From Acetobacteraceae bacterium (GTDB lineage Bacteria > Pseudomonadota > Alphaproteobacteria > Acetobacterales > Acetobacteraceae): a DNA stretch of 64,000 bases. A program made the translations under genes and the position numbers. The stretch is taken from NCBI GenBank assembly GCA_025354865.1, contig JANXMB010000190.1, positions 1 through 64,000 on the forward strand, in the 5' to 3' direction. How positions within the stretch are numbered: the first letter of the stretch is position 1; each line of letters starts with the position of its first letter. The notes beneath the pieces were generated by a model. That model saw only the letters and a list, made by a program, of their open reading frames with translations, was not told the origin of the DNA and did not search any database. Positions 32,464 to 41,078 of this stretch are shown here, one piece after another.

Positions 32464-32970
32464 ATGCAAGCCGACGAACTTCGCGCCATTCAGGCGCCGC
32501 TGAAGCAGTTGTATCGCGACAATCCGGCCGCCGCGCTGATCCCAGCCCGCGCCGAGGGGAGCCTGGACCCGAACGATATCGCCATTTCGGTCGACGGTTG
32601 GGCCGGCAAGGTTGTCGCCGGCCTCCACAAAGCCGGCGGCGGTTCCGGCAAGGAAGCCTGTTCGGCCGACATGCTGCTGGAAGCCGTGGTCGGTTGCGCC
32701 GGGGTCACCCTGCGTGCGGTGGCAACGGCGATGGGCGTGACAATTCGGGGTGGCAAGGTCATCGCCGAGGGTATCTGGGACGCGCGCGGCACCCTGGCGA
32801 TCGACCGCAACGCCCCGGTGGGCCTGACCGAGATCACCCTGCGTTTCGACGTCGATTGCGACGCCGATGCGGCGAAGCTGGAGCGCATGATCCAAACGAC
32901 CGAACGCTATTGCGTGGTGTTGCAGAGCCTGAAGAACCCGCCGAAGGTCTCCGTCGCCATCGGGGCCTGA
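32464..32970 (+). CDS. OsmC family protein
   Basis: A 168-aa OsmC/Ohr-type protein. The peroxidatic and resolving cysteines are at C78 (LLEAVVGCAGVTLRAVA) and C150 (TERYCVVLQSL). An additional Cys66 is present. The beta-rich N-terminal half and the central long helix fit the family, which reduces organic or lipid hydroperoxides with dithiol donors in the cytoplasm. GGGAGAACACC precedes the ATG. It follows two flavin monooxygenases, which release peroxide by uncoupling, so a protective role is plausible. Confidence 0.85.
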   Translation: MQADELRAIQAPLKQLYRDNPAAALIPARAEGSLDPNDIAISVDGWAGKVVAGLHKAGGGSGKEACSADMLLEAVVGCAGVTLRAVATAMGVTIRGGKVIAEGIWDARGTLAIDRNAPVGLTEITLRFDVDCDADAAKLERMIQTTERYCVVLQSLKNPPKVSVAIGA

Positions 32971-33065
32971 ACGGCCCGCGCGCTCCGGTTCGGCGATCAG
33001 CCAAGCCGGGACGCCCGAGCCGGGGCGCCCAGCGCCTAAAGGGTTGCCACTTTGCGGGACCGCTG

Positions 33066-34250
33066 TCAGGCGAAGCGCGGGGTGTCTTTCCAGGCCTTCA
33101 GCCAGATGGGCACCGCTGCGACCGGCAGCGGGCGCGCCACCAGGAACCCCTGCACCGCATCGACGCCCATATCTTTCATCGCCTGCCACAGGGGCACGGT
33201 TTCGACCCCCTCGGCCACCACGGCGATCGAACGAGCATGCGCACGCGCCACCAGATCGATCAGAAAGGCTTTGACCTCGGCGTCTTCTTCGACCCGGCGC
33301 ACCAAACCCATGTCGAGTTTGATCGCGGTAAACGGCAGATCCATCAGCGGCGAAATCCGCGGCACCGCCGGCCCGACATCGTCGATCGCGACAAGGTAGC
33401 CGCGCGCGCGCAACCATTCGAGCGAGACGCGCAGGGTATCCAAATCCTCCACCGGGCGGCTTTCGGTGAGTTCGACGATCACCCGTTCCGCCCGCAGCCC
33501 GGCGGCGGCGCGCTGTTCTTCCAGGCGTTCCAGCGCGATCGGCGCCAGCAGGACGTCGAGCGGAAAATTGATAGTCACCCGCAGGTCGAGGTCGCGCAGG
33601 AACGGGCCGGTCAGATCGGCGAAGGCCTGCCGCGACATCAATTCGGTCAATTGGGCTGCGAGCCCGGCATTTTCCATCTGCGGCACGAAACGATCGGGAG
33701 AGAGGGTGCCCAAGGTCGGATGGTTCAGCCGCGCGAGCGCTTCGATCGCGAACAGCGTGCCATCCGCGACGGAAACGATCGGTTGGTAGCGCGTTTCGAT
33801 CATCGCGCCGGCCAGAGCTTCGCGCAGTTCGCCTGGGAGCATGGCCCCCCCCTCGGCGGCATGTGGAAATTGCGGTAGGGCGAGCGCCGCCCGAATTGCC
33901 TGTCGGTTTGCCGATGGTATGACACCGATCCCTGGAAGCATACCGGCAGGCCCGCCTAAAATCAGCATCGCCGTGTCGGAACCGGCGGGGGCCGACGTCA
34001 CATCGGCGAGAGCCTCGATCAAGCCATCGGCGGATTCCGGCTGCACCAGCAAATGGGAGTAGCGCGGGCGCACGGCGCTGAGCCGAGCAAGGGCACCACG
34101 GGCATCGCAGGTGGAAACCCGAGCCGGCCCGAGATCCGCGACCGCATCGGCGATCGCCATGGACCAGTCGCGGTCGCGCGCGACCAGCAGCAGGTTAAGG
34201 GCTGGCAGCGGGGTGGCGGCGCCGTGTCGGGCAGAGTCGCAATCGAGCAT
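33066..34250 (-). CDS. EAL-domain protein with receiver-like N-terminus, partly degenerate
   Basis: A 394-aa protein. Residues about 15-130 look like a receiver domain without a proper phospho-acceptor (LNLLLVARDRDWSMAIADAV). The EAL domain covers about 145-390: EAL at 170-172, INFP with Asn228, Glu260 in VELTES, Asp290-Asp291 in AIDDVG, Lys311 in IKLDMG, and VVAEGVET. Loop 6, normally DDFGTGYSS, reads DDVGPAVPRIS, which often abolishes c-di-GMP hydrolysis. It may bind rather than cleave the nucleotide. The start is the ATG at 34250; another in-frame ATG at 34277 falls inside the inverted repeat. Confidence 0.8.
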   Translation of the reverse strand: MLDCDSARHGAATPLPALNLLLVARDRDWSMAIADAVADLGPARVSTCDARGALARLSAVRPRYSHLLVQPESADGLIEALADVTSAPAGSDTAMLILGGPAGMLPGIGVIPSANRQAIRAALALPQFPHAAEGGAMLPGELREALAGAMIETRYQPIVSVADGTLFAIEALARLNHPTLGTLSPDRFVPQMENAGLAAQLTELMSRQAFADLTGPFLRDLDLRVTINFPLDVLLAPIALERLEEQRAAAGLRAERVIVELTESRPVEDLDTLRVSLEWLRARGYLVAIDDVGPAVPRISPLMDLPFTAIKLDMGLVRRVEEDAEVKAFLIDLVARAHARSIAVVAEGVETVPLWQAMKDMGVDAVQGFLVARPLPVAAVPIWLKAWKDTPRFA

Positions 34251-34271
34251 GGCGGCATTATAAGCGGGCGT

Positions 34272-34305
34272 CCTCAAATACGCGAGAAAAATCCCGTATT
34301 TGAGG
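34272..34305. promoter_or_regulatory. Perfect 11-bp inverted repeat upstream of the EAL gene
   Basis: CCTCAAATACG (34272-34282) and CGTATTTGAGG (34295-34305), separated by 12 bp, lie 22 bp upstream of the EAL start and 45 bp after the enoyl-CoA hydratase stop. There is no T tract after either arm, so an operator or mRNA hairpin is more likely than an intrinsic terminator. Confidence 0.5.
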
Positions 34306-34349
34306 CGATGTCCTGCCCGACCGCATCTACGACCGAACTCGGCTTAATA

Positions 34350-35129
34350 CTATCCCAGGTTGAAAGACGGCTTCCGCTTCTCGACGAACGCCGCCATGCC
34401 CTCCTTCTGGTCCGGCGTGCCGAACAACGACAGAAACAGCGCCCGCTCGTGCCGCACCCCTTCGACCAACGTGGTCTCGTAGGACCGGTTCACCGCCGCT
34501 TTGGCAAACTGCACGGCAACCGGCGACATCGACGCAATGCGCGCGGCAATCTTCATCGCCTCGTCCAGCATGGTGTCGGCGGGAAACACGCGGGACACCA
34601 GATTGGCCCGTTCCGCTTCCGCCGCGTCCATCATCCGGGCGGTCAGGATCATGTCCATGGCTTTGGATTTGCCGACCGCGCGGGTCAAGCGCTGGGTGCC
34701 GCCAGCGCCGGGGATGACGCCGAGGTTGATCTCCGGCTGGCCGAATTTGGCGGTATCGGCGGCGACGATCATGTCGCACATCATCGCCAACTCGCAGCCG
34801 CCGCCCAGCGCGAAGCCCGCCACTGCGGCGATCACCGGCTTCTTGACCTTCAACACCGATTCCCAACCGGCCCCGATGAAGTCGGTCATCATGGCTTCGG
34901 GATTGGTCCGATCGCGCATTTCCTTGATGTCGGCGCCGGCCGCGAAGGCGCGATCGCTGCCGGTGATCACGATAGCACCGATGCCTTTATCGGCATCGAA
35001 CGCGGCCAGCGCCTCCCCCATTTCGCGCACCAGCGCGTCGCACAGGGCGTTCAGCGAGGCCGGTCGGTTCAGGCGTATCAGGCCGACCCGGCCCTGGGTT
35101 TCGACGAGGATGTTTTCGTAATCGGCCAT
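34350..35129 (-). CDS. Enoyl-CoA hydratase
   Basis: A 259-aa crotonase-fold enzyme that hydrates 2-enoyl-CoA in fatty acid beta-oxidation. The oxyanion-hole and substrate residues are in [14 protein letters not shown] and [16 protein letters not shown]. Both catalytic glutamates are present: in GGGCELAM and in [17 protein letters not shown]. The length and sequence are close to the short-chain EchA/PaaF-type hydratase. It follows mutM by 33 bp on the same strand and may be cotranscribed with it. No beta-oxidation partners are adjacent. Confidence 0.92.
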   Translation of the reverse strand: MADYENILVETQGRVGLIRLNRPASLNALCDALVREMGEALAAFDADKGIGAIVITGSDRAFAAGADIKEMRDRTNPEAMMTDFIGAGWESVLKVKKPVIAAVAGFALGGGCELAMMCDMIVAADTAKFGQPEINLGVIPGAGGTQRLTRAVGKSKAMDMILTARMMDAAEAERANLVSRVFPADTMLDEAMKIAARIASMSPVAVQFAKAAVNRSYETTLVEGVRHERALFLSLFGTPDQKEGMAAFVEKRKPSFNLG

Positions 35130-35162
35130 GCCAGTGCTCCCGGTTTTCCGGGGTCGTTCTAA

Positions 35163-36032
35163 CTAGCGCTGCACCTGCGGACAATAGAACGTGCTGCGAC
35201 CGGACTGCACGATGCGTTGGACCCCGGCGCAGGCGGCGTCTGCGGCCGCATCCGACCCGCCGGCCGCCGCTTTGGGGCAGGTTGGGCAAGGCTCGTTCTC
35301 CCGCCCATAGACCTTCCAGGCATGCTGGAAATAACCGAGTTCGCCGTTGGTCTGGACATAATCGCGCAGGGACGAACCGCCGGCGGCGATCGCTTCCTCC
35401 AACGTCGCCTTGATCTCCGGCACCAAACGACGAGCCCGCGCGCCGGGGATGGTATGGGCCAAGCGTTGGGGGGAGATGCGGGCGCGGTACAGCGCCTCAC
35501 ATACATAGATATTGCCCAGGCCGGCGACGATCTTCTGATCCAGCAACGCCGCCTTGATCGGGGTCTTCTTCCCCGCCAGCGCGGCCGACAACGACCGCAC
35601 ATCGAAATCGTCACCCAGCGGTTCCGGCCCCATGCCGGCCAGCAGCTTGTGCGCATCCTCGGCATCCGTCGGCACCAAATCGATCGAGCCGAACCGCCGA
35701 GGGTCCACGAAACCGACGCGCCACCCGTCGTCGGTTTCCAGCACCACATGCTCGTGCGGGGTTTCCTGATTCGGGCGGTTGGGGCCGATCAGCATCCGCC
35801 CGGACATGCCGAGATGCAGCAGCACCGAGTCGCCCCCATCCAGCCGCATCAGGATATATTTGGCGCGGCGACGGAAACTCAGGACCTTGCTGCCGGTGAG
35901 CCGAGCAGCGAGGCCCGTCGGCATGGGCCAGCGCAGGTCGGGGCGGTTGACCAAAGCGCGCACGATCGTCCGTCCCTCCAGCCGGGCGGCAAGGCCGCGC
36001 ATCACGGTTTCGACTTCGGGGAGTTCCGGCAT
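35163..36032 (-). CDS. mutM: Formamidopyrimidine-DNA glycosylase
   Basis: Excises 8-oxoguanine and FaPy lesions and nicks the abasic site. It has 289 aa. Catalytic Pro2 and Glu3 lie in PELPEVETV; Lys58 and Arg279 (SGRSTFYC) are present. The helix-two-turn-helix contains [16 protein letters not shown]. The zinc finger is unusual: C249, C252 and C284 are in place, but the fourth cysteine (expected in CPxC) is Val287. An alanine-rich insertion of about 15 residues brings in C268 instead. Divergent from ubiE, with 29 bp between starts. Confidence 0.93.
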   Translation of the reverse strand: MPELPEVETVMRGLAARLEGRTIVRALVNRPDLRWPMPTGLAARLTGSKVLSFRRRAKYILMRLDGGDSVLLHLGMSGRMLIGPNRPNQETPHEHVVLETDDGWRVGFVDPRRFGSIDLVPTDAEDAHKLLAGMGPEPLGDDFDVRSLSAALAGKKTPIKAALLDQKIVAGLGNIYVCEALYRARISPQRLAHTIPGARARRLVPEIKATLEEAIAAGGSSLRDYVQTNGELGYFQHAWKVYGRENEPCPTCPKAAAGGSDAAADAACAGVQRIVQSGRSTFYCPQVQR

Positions 36033-36061
36033 GATGGTCCGGCACGCTATAGAGCAACCCC

Positions 36062-36814
36062 ATGACCGACAACCCAGCCTCCGACACCGCCGATTTCGGC
36101 TTCCGCAGCGTCCCGCGCGCCGAAAAGGCCGGCATGGTCCGCGCCGTCTTCGAAAGCGTCGCCCCGAAATACGACCTCATGAACGACCTCATGTCGTTCG
36201 GCGTCCATCGGGTGTGGAAGCGTATCTTCATCGGCGACCTCGATCCTCGGCCGCAGCGGCGGTTGCTCGATCTGGCCGGGGGGACCGGGGATATTACGTT
36301 CGGATGGCTCGCGCTGGGCGGGGGGCCGGCCATCTTGTCGGACATCAACCCCGCCATGCTCTCGGTCGGGCGGGATCGCGCGGTGAACAAGGGGCTGGTC
36401 GAGGACGTCGCCTGCGTCGTCGCCGATGCCGAGAAACTGCCGCTCCCGGATAGATCGGTCGATCGCGTGTCGATGGCGTTCGGCCTGCGCAACTGCACCG
36501 ACAAGGACGCCGTCCTGGCCGAGGCGCGCCGCGTGCTGAAGCCCGGCGGGCGGTTTTTGTGCCTGGAATTCTCCCAAATCCAGGTCGCCGCTCTGGCGCC
36601 GCTCTACGATGCCTGGTCGTTCAAGGTGCTGCCCCGGATCGGCCAGCTCGTTGCCAAGGATGGGGCCAGCTACCAATATCTGGCCGAGAGCATTCGCACC
36701 TTCCCCAACCAGGAAAAATTGGCCGGCATGATGCGGCGCGCCGGTTTCTCGCGGGTGAGCGTGCGCAACCTGTCGGGCGGTATTGCGGCGATCCACGCGG
36801 GGTGGCGGTTATGA
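36062..36814 (+). CDS. ubiE: Demethylmenaquinone / 2-polyprenyl-6-methoxybenzoquinol C-methyltransferase
   Basis: Methylates carbon 2 of the ubiquinone precursor ring (or demethylmenaquinone) with SAM. It has 250 aa. Signature motifs: [25 protein letters not shown] (in part), [37 protein letters not shown] (in part) and [16 protein letters not shown]. In related alphaproteobacteria ubiE is commonly followed by ubiB and then coaBC; here it overlaps coaBC directly (ATGA), so ubiB is absent from this place. Confidence 0.95.
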   Translation: MTDNPASDTADFGFRSVPRAEKAGMVRAVFESVAPKYDLMNDLMSFGVHRVWKRIFIGDLDPRPQRRLLDLAGGTGDITFGWLALGGGPAILSDINPAMLSVGRDRAVNKGLVEDVACVVADAEKLPLPDRSVDRVSMAFGLRNCTDKDAVLAEARRVLKPGGRFLCLEFSQIQVAALAPLYDAWSFKVLPRIGQLVAKDGASYQYLAESIRTFPNQEKLAGMMRRAGFSRVSVRNLSGGIAAIHAGWRL

Positions 36815-38010
36815 AACGCGTTCTGCTGATTGTCTCCGGCGGCATTGCTGCCTTCAAGGCGCTGGAACTCATCCGGCTTCTGCGCAAAGCCGGCCTGTCG
36901 GTCGTCTGCGCGACAACGGAGAACGCCGAGCAGTTTGTGACCCCGTTGTCGTTGCAGGCGCTGTCGGAGAATAAGGTTTACGGTGCGCTGTTTTCCCTCA
37001 CCGACGAGAGCGAGATGGGCCATATCCAACTCTCCCGCTCCGCCGATCTGCTTGTCGTGGTGCCGGCAACGGCCAATATTCTGGCGAAGATGGCGGCGGG
37101 GATCGCCGACGATCTGGCTTCGACGGTGTTGCTGGCGACCGATAAGCCGGTGCTGGTGGCCCCGGCGATGAATGTGCGGATGTGGCTGCATCCGGCGACC
37201 CAGGCCAACATGAAGACCTTGGCGGGGCGCGGCGTGCATATCGTCGGCCCGGACGAGGGCGCGATGGCCTGCAATGAATTCGGCCCCGGACGGATGGCCG
37301 AGCCGCCTGCGATTCTGGCCGCGATCTCGGCTTTGTTGGAACCGCCGGTTCGGCCGCTGTTAGGTCGCCATGTCCTCGTCACCAGCGGTCCGACGCATGA
37401 GCCGATCGACCCGGTGCGCTACATCGCCAACCGATCGTCCGGCCGGCAAGGCCACGCCATCGCCGCCGCCCTGGTCCGGCTGGGCGCCCGGGTCACATTG
37501 GTCTCCGGCCCGGTCGGCGTGCCCGATCCTGCCGGGGCCGATGTCGTGCGGGTGGAAAGCGCCCGCGAGATGCTGGATGCCTGCCAGGCCGCGCTGCCCG
37601 CCGATGCCGCCGTGTTCGCCGCCGCCGTCGCGGATTGGCGGGTGGCCAACGCCACCGACAGCAAGATCAAGAAGCAGCCCGGCGCCGCCGCCCCGGCGCT
37701 GGAATTGGTGCCCAACCCCGACATCCTCGCCACGATCGCCGCCGCCGGGCCGCGCCGCCCGCAGATCGTCGTCGGCTTTGCGGCCGAAACCGACGACCTG
37801 CTGGCCAATGCGCAGTCCAAACTGATCCGCAAAAACGCCGATTTCATCGTTGCCAACGACGTCTCCCCCGAAACCGGCATCATGGGCGGGACCGAGAACG
37901 CGGTGCATCTGATCGGCCCCAATGGGTCGGAGGAATGGCCCCGCCTCGCCAAGGACGCGGTGGCACAGCGACTGGCCGAGCGGATTGCGGCCGCGTTGGG
38001 GCAGGCGTGA
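36811..38010 (+). CDS. coaBC: Bifunctional phosphopantothenoylcysteine decarboxylase / phosphopantothenate-cysteine ligase
   Basis: Two steps of coenzyme A synthesis in one 399-aa chain. The CoaC flavoprotein half (about residues 1-180) has VSGGIAAFKALEL, HIQLSRSADLLVVVPATANILAK (in part) and APAMNVRMWLHPA. The CoaB half (about 185-395) has VTSGPTHEPIDPVRYIANRSSG, AAVADWRV, KIKK, GFAAETDD and ANDVS. All are standard. The start ATG overlaps the ubiE stop; the GNAT gene overlaps its own stop (GTGA), so the three genes form an operon. Confidence 0.96.
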   Translation: MKRVLLIVSGGIAAFKALELIRLLRKAGLSVVCATTENAEQFVTPLSLQALSENKVYGALFSLTDESEMGHIQLSRSADLLVVVPATANILAKMAAGIADDLASTVLLATDKPVLVAPAMNVRMWLHPATQANMKTLAGRGVHIVGPDEGAMACNEFGPGRMAEPPAILAAISALLEPPVRPLLGRHVLVTSGPTHEPIDPVRYIANRSSGRQGHAIAAALVRLGARVTLVSGPVGVPDPAGADVVRVESAREMLDACQAALPADAAVFAAAVADWRVANATDSKIKKQPGAAAPALELVPNPDILATIAAAGPRRPQIVVGFAAETDDLLANAQSKLIRKNADFIVANDVSPETGIMGGTENAVHLIGPNGSEEWPRLAKDAVAQRLAERIAAALGQA

Positions 38011-38519
38011 TACGGCGGCTGACGCTGGCCGATCTGTTGGATTACCGGGTCGTTCGGTTGGAAGCCTTGCAACGCCACCCCGAGGCTTTCATCAGCGCCT
38101 ACGAAGACGAAGCCGCCGAATCGCTCGATAGCTACAAGCGGATGATCGGGGTGGCTCCGAGCGCAACGTTCGGGTGTTTTGTGGACGGTGCGCTGGTGGG
38201 GATTGCCGGTTTGGTCGTCTCGCCCCGCGCCAAATTGCGGCACAAGGGCACGGTGGTGGGGGTTTATCTCCGGCCGGCCTACCGCAGCCACGGACGCGCG
38301 GCGCAGTTGGTGGGCGCGGCGATCGACGAAGCACGCCGGATCGGACTGGTCTCATTGCTGCTGAGCGTCACGGTCGGGAACATTGCTGCCGAACGGCTTT
38401 ATCGCAATCTGGGTTTTCACAGTGTGGGAATCGAGGAACGCGCACTGCGCATCGGCGATCGGTATTTCGACGAGACGACAATGGTCCTGCGGTTGGACCA
38501 AGGGGCCGCCGCGCCGTAG
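38007..38519 (+). CDS. GNAT family N-acetyltransferase
   Basis: A 170-aa acetyltransferase from a GTG overlapping the coaBC stop. The GNAT core is recognisable: IRRLTLADLLDYRVVRLEAL at the start, GTVVGVYLRPAYRSHGRAAQLVGAAIDEA (motif A with R-x-x-G-x-A, quoted in part) and LLLSVTVGNIAAERLYRNLGF (motif B). The N-terminal LEALQRHPEAFISAYEDE resembles a broad GNAT subgroup often linked to amino-acid or antibiotic N-acetylation. The substrate is unknown; it makes use of CoA, whose synthesis the preceding gene serves. Confidence 0.85.
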   Translation: MIRRLTLADLLDYRVVRLEALQRHPEAFISAYEDEAAESLDSYKRMIGVAPSATFGCFVDGALVGIAGLVVSPRAKLRHKGTVVGVYLRPAYRSHGRAAQLVGAAIDEARRIGLVSLLLSVTVGNIAAERLYRNLGFHSVGIEERALRIGDRYFDETTMVLRLDQGAAAP

Positions 38520-38594
38520 GTCCGCCCAGCCCGCCCCCTTCCCTACCCGGCGCCGGCACTCCACACTGCGCGCACGTCAGTCCGGGGGAACACG

Positions 38595-39581
38595 ATGCCG
38601 CGTCTCGTTTCTATTATGCTCTTCATGAGCATTGCCGCGCTCGGCAGCCACGCGACCCAAGCGGCGGACCAGATCGTCGTCACGAACTACGGCGTCGCGG
38701 CGAACGGCATGCCCTTCGCGGTGGCGATGGAAAAGCGCTTCTTCCAGGAAGAAGGCGCCGATATCTCCGGCATCCTCTCCTCCGACGGCGGCGGCAGCAC
38801 CGTCCGCGTCATGCTCGGCGGCAATCTGGCGTATGGGGAGATCGCGGTGGCCGGCACCGTCGCCGCCATCCAACAAGGCGCCGATCTGCGCATTGTCAGC
38901 GACAATGCGCTGACGGTGGCCGAGTTCGCCTGGGCGGTGAAAAAAGGCTCCCCGATCAAATCCTTGGCCGATCTGAAGGGCAAGAAAATCGGCTACACCA
39001 ACCCGAAATCCACCAGCCAGGCGATCGACGTCGTCATGCTGGAAAAGATCGGCCTGAAGCCTGCCGATGTGGAACTGGTGCGGGTCGGCGGCTACGGGGA
39101 ACAGATGGTGGCCCTCGGCCTCGGGTCGATCGACGTTGCGACGCTGGCCGATCCCGTTTGGTCGAAGAATGCCGCCGACCTGCAACCGATCGGGTTCGCC
39201 GACGACGTGCTGCCCCCCTTGTGCGACGTGGTGGGCGTGACGACCGGCGACGCCGCCCGCAAGCGCCCGGATTTCGTGCGCGCCATCATCCGCGGCCGCC
39301 GCCGAGCAGTGGCATTCATGTATGCGCATCCGGAGGAAGCGGCCGATATCGTCGCCAAGGTCTATAATCTGGAGCCGGCGATCGCGCGTGCGGCGATCGT
39401 CCGCCTGACCGGCACCGCCAAATCCGGCATGCCCTATTGGGGGCCGGGCAATTTCGACTTCCCTGGCATGGATCGCATGATCCAAGCGCAAACGGCGATC
39501 GGCGCGTTCTCCGGCACGGCGGATTGGTCCAAATTGGTCGATACCGATTTCCTGCCCGACGATCTGAAGCCGCATAAATAG
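38595..39581 (+). CDS. ABC transporter substrate-binding protein, SsuA/TauA/NMT1 type
   Basis: A 328-aa periplasmic protein with a signal peptide (MPRLVSIMLFMSIAALGSHA, cleavage after the AQA-like TQA near residue 23). The NMT1/THI5-like fold is indicated by DQIVVTNYGVAANGMPFAVAMEK, GNLAYGEIAVAGTVAAIQQG, IKSLADLKGKKIGYTNPKST and VALGLGSIDVATLADP. Relatives bind sulfonates, nitrate, taurine or pyrimidine precursors. It is followed by two permease genes in tight linkage. No ATPase gene is adjacent. Confidence 0.87.
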   Translation: MPRLVSIMLFMSIAALGSHATQAADQIVVTNYGVAANGMPFAVAMEKRFFQEEGADISGILSSDGGGSTVRVMLGGNLAYGEIAVAGTVAAIQQGADLRIVSDNALTVAEFAWAVKKGSPIKSLADLKGKKIGYTNPKSTSQAIDVVMLEKIGLKPADVELVRVGGYGEQMVALGLGSIDVATLADPVWSKNAADLQPIGFADDVLPPLCDVVGVTTGDAARKRPDFVRAIIRGRRRAVAFMYAHPEEAADIVAKVYNLEPAIARAAIVRLTGTAKSGMPYWGPGNFDFPGMDRMIQAQTAIGAFSGTADWSKLVDTDFLPDDLKPHK

Positions 39582-39584
39582 CGC

Positions 39585-40334
39585 ATGAACCGCGCCGGTT
39601 TCCATCGCTTGTGCATTGTCGCGGGGTTGCTCGCGGCAATCGAGGTTCTGTGCCGCACCGGTATCGTCACCCCCTTCGCCATGCCCGCGCCCAGCCGCAT
39701 CGTGTTCGACCTGTTCGTGTTGCTGCGCGCCGGGCAACTGATCGCGGCCGTCGGCAAAACGTTGCACGACGTGGCAATCGCCGTGGTGCTATCGGTGGTG
39801 GTGGGCGTGGCGACCGGCGTCGCCATCCATCGCCTGCGCGGCCTGCGGCGCGCGTTGGAGCCACTGTTCGCGACCTATTATGCCATCCCCGTCTACGCGT
39901 TTTATCCCCTGTTCATCGTGCTGTTCGGATTGGGCAGCACCCCGCAAATCCTGATCGGCTTCATGTTGGCAACGATCGCGGTGCTCACCAGCACGCTGTC
40001 GGGGCTGGACCGAGTGCCGCGAGTCCTGTTGCGCACCGCCCTGGCCTACCGTCTGAGTCCGCTGGAAACCGCCCGCCGCATCACCCTGCCCTGCGCCGCA
40101 CCCTTCCTCGCGACCGGGGTGAAATTGGCGGTGTCCTACGCGTTCATCGGCGTCGTCGGGGCCGAGTTCATCATGTCGCGCGACGGCCTGGGATACGAAA
40201 TAAATTTTTCCTACAACAATTTCGACAATGCCACGATGTACCCCGCCATTCTGACAATCCTGCTGCTGAGCACCGGGGCCAACCTTGCGTTGCATCGGTG
40301 GGAGCGCACCTTGCTGCAACGCCGGGGCCGCTGA
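39585..40334 (+). CDS. ABC transporter permease, SsuC/TauC type (first)
   Basis: A 249-aa inner-membrane protein with about six hydrophobic segments and the cytoplasmic EAA loop LAYRLSPLETARRITLPCAAPFLATG (landmarks). It starts 3 bp after the binding-protein stop and overlaps the next permease (TGATG). It belongs with the binding protein at 38595. Its partner permease is similar in fold but not in sequence, implying a heterodimer. Confidence 0.87.
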   Translation: MNRAGFHRLCIVAGLLAAIEVLCRTGIVTPFAMPAPSRIVFDLFVLLRAGQLIAAVGKTLHDVAIAVVLSVVVGVATGVAIHRLRGLRRALEPLFATYYAIPVYAFYPLFIVLFGLGSTPQILIGFMLATIAVLTSTLSGLDRVPRVLLRTALAYRLSPLETARRITLPCAAPFLATGVKLAVSYAFIGVVGAEFIMSRDGLGYEINFSYNNFDNATMYPAILTILLLSTGANLALHRWERTLLQRRGR

Positions 40335-41053
40335 TGCGCAACGGGTGTATGCTGATCGCGGTGCTGCTGGCCGGCTGGCAGGCGCTGTTTCAATTCGCCG
40401 GCGCGCATGCCTTGTCGCCGCCGATCGATACGATGCTGTTCCTGGCGCATCTGCTGGGCACCGGCCCGTTCTGGGTCCATCTGCTGGAAACCGGCCGCGC
40501 CTTCGCCGTCGCCCTCGCGCTTTCCATTGTCCTCGGCCTCGGCATCGGCCTGCCACTCGGATTACATAAGTATGCGGCGGAGATCGCCGAACCCCTGCTG
40601 GTCTCGGCCTATGCGGTGCCGAAAATCGTGCTGTACCCGATCGTCTTGACGATTTTCGGCATCGGCTTGCCGGCCAAGATCGCGTTCGGGACGATCCACG
40701 GCATCGTGCCGGTGGCCATTTTCGCGATGGCGGGGGTGCGGCAGGTCAGCCCGGTCCTGCTGCGCACGGCGCGAGCGATGCGGCTGTCGCGCACCGAAAC
40801 GCTGCGCTGTATCGTCTGGCCGGCGGCACTGCCGGAGATTTTCTCCGGCCTGCGGATCGGGTTTTCGCTATCCCTGATCGGCACCCTACTGGGGGAGATG
40901 TTCGGCTCCCAGCAAGGCCTCGGCTATCTGCTGATGCACGCGATCGGCTTGCAGAACGTCCCCGTGATCATGGCGGTGACGCTGCTGCTGACGATGTTCG
41001 CAGCGACGTTCAGTGCAATGCTGCTGGCCTGGGACCGCCGCTTGCACCGCTGA
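40334..41053 (+). CDS. ABC transporter permease, SsuC/TauC type (second)
   Basis: A 239-aa inner-membrane protein. The EAA-type loop is TARAMRLSRTETLRCIVWPAALPEI (in part), with membrane helices on both sides. The frame is open upstream, but the ATG at 40334 overlaps the previous stop and places a first membrane helix at once. It is the last gene of the three-gene unit. The ATP-hydrolysing subunit must be encoded elsewhere or shared. Confidence 0.87.
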   Translation: MRNGCMLIAVLLAGWQALFQFAGAHALSPPIDTMLFLAHLLGTGPFWVHLLETGRAFAVALALSIVLGLGIGLPLGLHKYAAEIAEPLLVSAYAVPKIVLYPIVLTIFGIGLPAKIAFGTIHGIVPVAIFAMAGVRQVSPVLLRTARAMRLSRTETLRCIVWPAALPEIFSGLRIGFSLSLIGTLLGEMFGSQQGLGYLLMHAIGLQNVPVIMAVTLLLTMFAATFSAMLLAWDRRLHR

Positions 41054-41078
41054 AAACGGCGGCCCCCGGACACCGCGC

